Below, piece by piece: positions 60,230 through 64,000 of a DNA stretch of 64,000 nucleotides. The notes under the pieces are model-generated. The model was not told the origin of the DNA. It worked only from the letters and a program-made list of their open reading frames with translations, and made no database searches. The first letter of the stretch is position 1; every line of letters starts with the position of its first letter. This DNA comes from Hydractinia symbiolongicarpus. Its lineage: Eukaryota; Cnidaria; Hydrozoa; Anthoathecata; Hydractiniidae. Both the position numbers and the translations under genes were made by a program. The stretch is taken from NCBI RefSeq assembly GCF_029227915.1, contig NC_079879.1, positions 34,664,501 through 34,728,500 on the forward strand. Direction: 5' to 3'.

Positions 60230-61020
60230 ACTCTGTCAAATATTTTGCAAGCTTTAAGAGTGTTTGTCAAAGTTTTATAGTTACCAACTTAGTGTTTTAC
60301 AGTGGTTCCTGTGGACTTTCTTTTTACATTTCCTTAAATTTGAAATATCTTTTCAGCTATTACGTTATTTTCTCTGGCTGGTCTGCAAATATAAATTTCG
60401 TACATTTCTATGAAGTCTCTCAATGTTAAGATTACAGTTTATAAACATTTTTGCCGGTTATTGTATAATTGTTTTGCTTTTATACATTGATTTTATGTTA
60501 TTTTTGAGCTACAGCATCATTTTTACTATCTGGTCTGCAAATTACACTCTTGTCAAATATTTTGTACTCTTCAAGAGTGTTTGTAAAATTTTTGAATAGT
60601 TACTAATTTGTGGTGTTTTATTATGTTCCTGTGAATTTTTTTCGCATTTTCATCAATTTGGAAAGATTTTTTCAACTATGACGTCATTTTTTCTATCTGG
60701 TCTGCAAATTACACTCTTGTCAGATATTTGTACTCCTTAAGAGTGTTTGTATAATTTTTGAATAGTTACTAATTTGTGGTGTTTTACTATGTTCCTGTGA
60801 ACTTTTTTTGCATTTTCATCAATTTGGAAAGATTTTTTCAACTATGACGTCATTTTTTCTATCTGGTCTGCAATTTACACCCTTGTCCGAAATTTCGTAC
60901 ACTCTAATGAACTTTGTTTAACGTTAAGATTACAGTTTATAAAATTGTTTACTGGTTGTTGTATACTTTCTTGCGCTTTTAGAGCAATTTGTAGTAATAT
61001 TTGAGCTATGACGTCATCAT
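60230..61020. repeat. Tandem repeat of about 167 bp downstream of the 628-codon ORF
   Basis: TCTGGTCTGCAAATTACACT-type units start near 60,376, 60,529, 60,696 and 60,862. The inner two are nearly identical. The outer pair share a different continuation (GTTAAGATTACAGTTTATAA). It lies between the ORF and the right terminal repeat, so it is part of the element. Confidence 0.8.
60679..61016. promoter_or_regulatory. Three TGACGTCA palindromes
   Basis: Perfect CRE-type octamers at 60,679-60,686, 60,845-60,852 and 61,009-61,016, spaced about 165 bases because they lie in the tandem repeat. CREB/ATF-family factors bind this octamer in animals. Whether it functions here is unknown. Confidence 0.35.
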
Positions 61021-61371
61021 TACGTCATTTCTAAAAATAAACCATCAAAAATTAATATATTTTTTCTTTTACAAATATACTATCTACTGTAAAAATTTTA
61101 AGTTCTTACCATGTCTCAATCTGGAGTTATTGATTTTTAAAGATAGAAATTGTGAAAAAAAACCTATACATGACCCCCGTCTTTGTGCCGTGTTTTGTTG
61201 CAAAATTGGCCGAAAAACGCAACAAAAAAGGGCTATACTATCTATCATAAAAATAACAATAACTAGAGAATGGCTTGGAGTTAGGAGTTGCGCGACCCCT
61301 CGTTGAAACCGTATAGAAATGTAGAAAACGTTGCATACGGCTAGAAGGTCGAGCGGCGCATAGAAAAATTT

Positions 61372-61387
61372 GACCTGAACAGCCTAC
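61372..61387 (-). repeat. Right terminal inverted repeat
   Basis: Read inward from 61,387 on the minus strand: GTAGGCTGTTCAGGTCA. The left repeat is the same for 13 bases. Confidence 0.65.
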
Positions 61388-61392
61388 TTGTA
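61388..61392. other. Right target-site duplication (TTGTA)
   Basis: Matches 56,372-56,376. Confidence 0.6.
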
Positions 61393-62103
61393 GGAAAAAA
61401 AAATTAAAACCCCGGCAGAGCGTAAGGCATAAGGAAAACATAAATTAGTGACCTTTTGCTTTGTATTTATTCTCTTTAAATTACTGCGATAAATTGATTT
61501 ATTAATTATTTAAAATACTCAGTACTCACATAAGAGCTTGTCCAGAAGAAACAAGGTTCAAGACCGAAACATGCTAAAATTGCTTCAAGCTGTAGCTGCA
61601 CCAATGTTATAAATTAAAAACTTTATTTATGACAGCTAGTTACATCACAAGTTTTCATTATTGTCTTAAAAATACCGCAATGCGTAAAAAGGAAAAGTAA
61701 CAACAATTGTCAAGTCTTACCTAGCTATCTTGCTATAATGGGTTAGGAGATGAAACGCAATAATAAGAAACAAGTTGGAATGATTTTTTATTGTTATAGC
61801 ATAGCTAGCACGAGAGATTTATTTAGCACTTTGCATTTCAAAAGTAATGTACACATAATTGTGCAAAAAGGATTTATTAGATATTCAATGCTGAAGCTTA
61901 AAATATATATATATATTTGTAAATCATGTCCGTAAAGGAGAATAAAGGTACGTAAAACATGTTATAGTGTTCCCTAATTCCCGGATGTGTATAAATAACT
62001 TTTTAATTATTTGTGCACTCAAAAAATTTTTTATATATATTTGTCCTAAAGGAAGATTGGGGAGACACGTCCCCCGAATCTCACTATTGTACTTTGAAAA
62101 ATT

Positions 62104-62243
62104 AAAGGGGACACAAAAAATGTTGCTATCGCCGAAACCCCATAAAACATACCCTAGCTGTGTCAGTATCCCAAATAGGTCTCGAATATTAAAATTGTTT
62201 TGAGCAAAAAAGCTTTGTTCATGAAATATGAGGTGTCCCCTTA
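62104..62243. repeat. Inverted AAAGGGGACA sequences beside the (AT)n tract
   Basis: AAAGGGGACA near 62,104 and TGTCCCCTTA near 62,234. The same motif pair occurs at 31,049-31,074 beside another (AT)n tract, suggesting that both tracts belong to copies of one dispersed element in opposite orientation. Confidence 0.35.
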
Positions 62244-62285
62244 TTATACATTTCGAGCGGGGTCCCCCTAACGTGGAATAAAGAA

Positions 62286-62568
<283 letters not shown>

Positions 62569-62810
62569 TTTAATTTATGCTGAATAGTGCAAAAACAAGA
62601 AGTCTGAGACCACGCTTTCGGAAAGAGAAGCCGTTTTAAAACGTACGGTGAAAAAAAAAATGGTTTGTGTTTAATTCATTATATTTTCTTTTTGGAAAAT
62701 TAACATCTCACGAAAAAAATAACACCATCAAAAAAGTCTTTCATCAAACATTCAGAAACAAAAAAAATAAAAAAAAAATATAAAAGTATTGATAAGTTAT
62801 GAGGGCAGGG

Positions 62811-62860
62811 GTGGATCTAGGGTTAGGCAGCCTAGGCAATTGCCTAAGCCTAATTTTGTG
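62811..62860. repeat. MITE-end-like sequence, relative of 16,116
   Basis: CAGGGGTGGATCTAG, GGCAATTGCCTAAG, TAATTTTG. Downstream DNA to about 63,120 has repeated GTCCGCGGATTTTAAAG-type pieces and an ORF (62,933-63,244) that runs through them and is probably not a gene. Confidence 0.35.
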
Positions 62861-63249
62861 ACCCACTGGAGAAAAAAATTCTATAGATAGAATTATCTAT
62901 AAAAAAACTAAATTATTTTTATAAATTTAATTTTGGCATCCGCGGATTTCGACTTCATGACGATGCGGCGTTTTATCGATTTTTTATATTTTACTCAAAT
63001 AAGCAAATCCGGGGCGATCTTAGGCAAAGTGTCGATTTGCCTAAAACGTCCGCGGATTTTAAAGTTCCGAATGAATGAAAATCACAGATGGAAGAAAAAA
63101 CGCCTAAAACGTCCGTGGGTTAAAAAGTTTAAACAGGCAATTTATGTAAACACTGTCTTGGCGGTCAAAAGATTTTTTGGTGTGTATGTTAAATTTGGTA
63201 TAGAGTGTATTACTAGCTATCTACCTGTATGTGTATTAGTCTGAATTTT

Positions 63250-64000
63250 GTTAGTTTTTTTGTTTAACGTCTTAAGGTCACAGACTTCGTGTAGGCTTCA
63301 TGTAGACGTTTATGCAACTGTGTGTCTTTGTTGCTGTTTGGGAGAGAAAACATTCTTGTAAGATAATTAAGAGACAGCTCTTTCATGAACGCAAAAGTCC
63401 CAGCTAAATGTTAATAGATCTGCAGATCCCTCTCCCTTCCCTAAACATCAAAATCAGAAAAGGTAATACTTGAATGTTGTCAGTCCTTGAAATCATAAGC
63501 ACTCGGCCATGTGTCCCTGTTAAGCAGATACACATTACAAGTTCAAAAAACTTGCTGTTCTCTAAGAAATTGATGTATATTTATATTTATTTATTTGATA
63601 TATATTTAAACGTCAAAGGATTCTACTTCGTCCCACCACCAAATTTATACGTTTAGCATACACTTTTTTATTGTGATTGTCCCTAAGAACTTTGACTTTG
63701 TGGGAACGTTTAAACAGTGCATTTTATATACAACATTCCCCTGCTCATTTCAAAACATTTAAGAACATGAGAAGATCTCTTTAACTTTCCCATGTTACTT
63801 TTAATTGCAATAAAATTGCTAAAAACAAAAGAATGAAGCAATACCTAATCTAAGAATAGTCCAAGTTTGTTTTATAATATTTCTTTTTTTCATCTTGTTG
63901 AGCAATACAACGTATACAATTTTATTTTAGGATAAGATATTTTGATGTCACCCCACTACCTATGATGAATATTCTTCTGACAACAAAATCACCATCAATT
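63250..64000. other. Intergenic DNA to the window end
   Basis: No gene, RNA or repeat that I can support. Confidence 0.4.

Larger units (their letters stand above)
56377..61387. mobile_element. 5.0-kb TIR element carrying coiled-coil and Tudor-like ORFs
   Basis: Both ends read inward as GTAGGCTGTTCAG (13 identical bases), then TCA and a T run with one indel. The ends abut a 5-bp direct repeat TTGTA. The segment contains only intronless ORFs (57,450-58,130 and 58,085-59,971), in contrast to the many-intron gene next door, and the terminal DNA is GC-rich compared with the surroundings. This is the structure of a cut-and-paste DNA transposon. I cannot match the ends to a named superfamily. Transib elements also make 5-bp duplications but have CAC-type ends. 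The coding region is broken, so this copy is probably inactive. Confidence 0.65.

Overview
The window looks like nuclear DNA from an animal, most likely a cnidarian and perhaps a hydrozoan. It is strongly AT-rich. Genes are split by many short GT-AG introns. It carries a tRNA-derived SINE, a Penelope-like retroelement, several MITE-type elements, long (AT)n tracts and satellite arrays. The protein families I recognise are ones I remember from cnidarian, lancelet and fish genomes. No database was searched, so the organism call is inference.

Left third (1-29.4 kb): three diverged copies (A, B, C) of a block of about 4.9 kb. Copies B and C each contain a two-exon minus-strand gene for a 100-residue secreted Cys-rich peptide. 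Copy A enters the window just upstream of its start codon. The blocks also share a plus-strand TATA element and another strongly conserved element. Between B and C lie a family of repeats of about 370 bp in inverted arrangement (10.4-13.6 kb), a decayed Penelope-like element with inverted terminal repeats and a target duplication (17.3-19.0 kb), a 412-bp (AT)n tract, a LINE-type ORF relic and SINE copies.

Middle (29.4-42.5 kb): no convincing host gene. It holds a 15-bp minisatellite with a 349-bp higher-order period, a second long (AT)n tract, a 105-bp satellite of about 2.6 kb with a higher-order period of about 1,027 bp, a MITE inserted in that satellite, and two back-to-back MITEs flanked by TTAA.

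Right third (42.7-61.4 kb) holds the two most interesting objects. First, a gene of at least 28 exons (42,705-55,206, plus strand) can be joined in frame throughout. It encodes a SET methyltransferase domain, a long acidic linker, a C2H2/C2HC zinc-finger pair, a Crypton-like tyrosine recombinase domain with its key Arg/Lys/Arg/His/Tyr residues, and a C-terminal Myb-like domain. Second, a 5,011-bp segment (56,377-61,387) is bounded by 13-bp inverted repeats and a 5-bp direct repeat (TTGTA). It contains an intronless coiled-coil ORF and a 628-residue ORF ending in a Tudor-like domain, which look like two pieces of one protein broken by an internal deletion. It looks like a DNA transposon of a family I cannot assign to a named superfamily. 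The last 2.6 kb holds a third (AT)n tract and MITE remnants.
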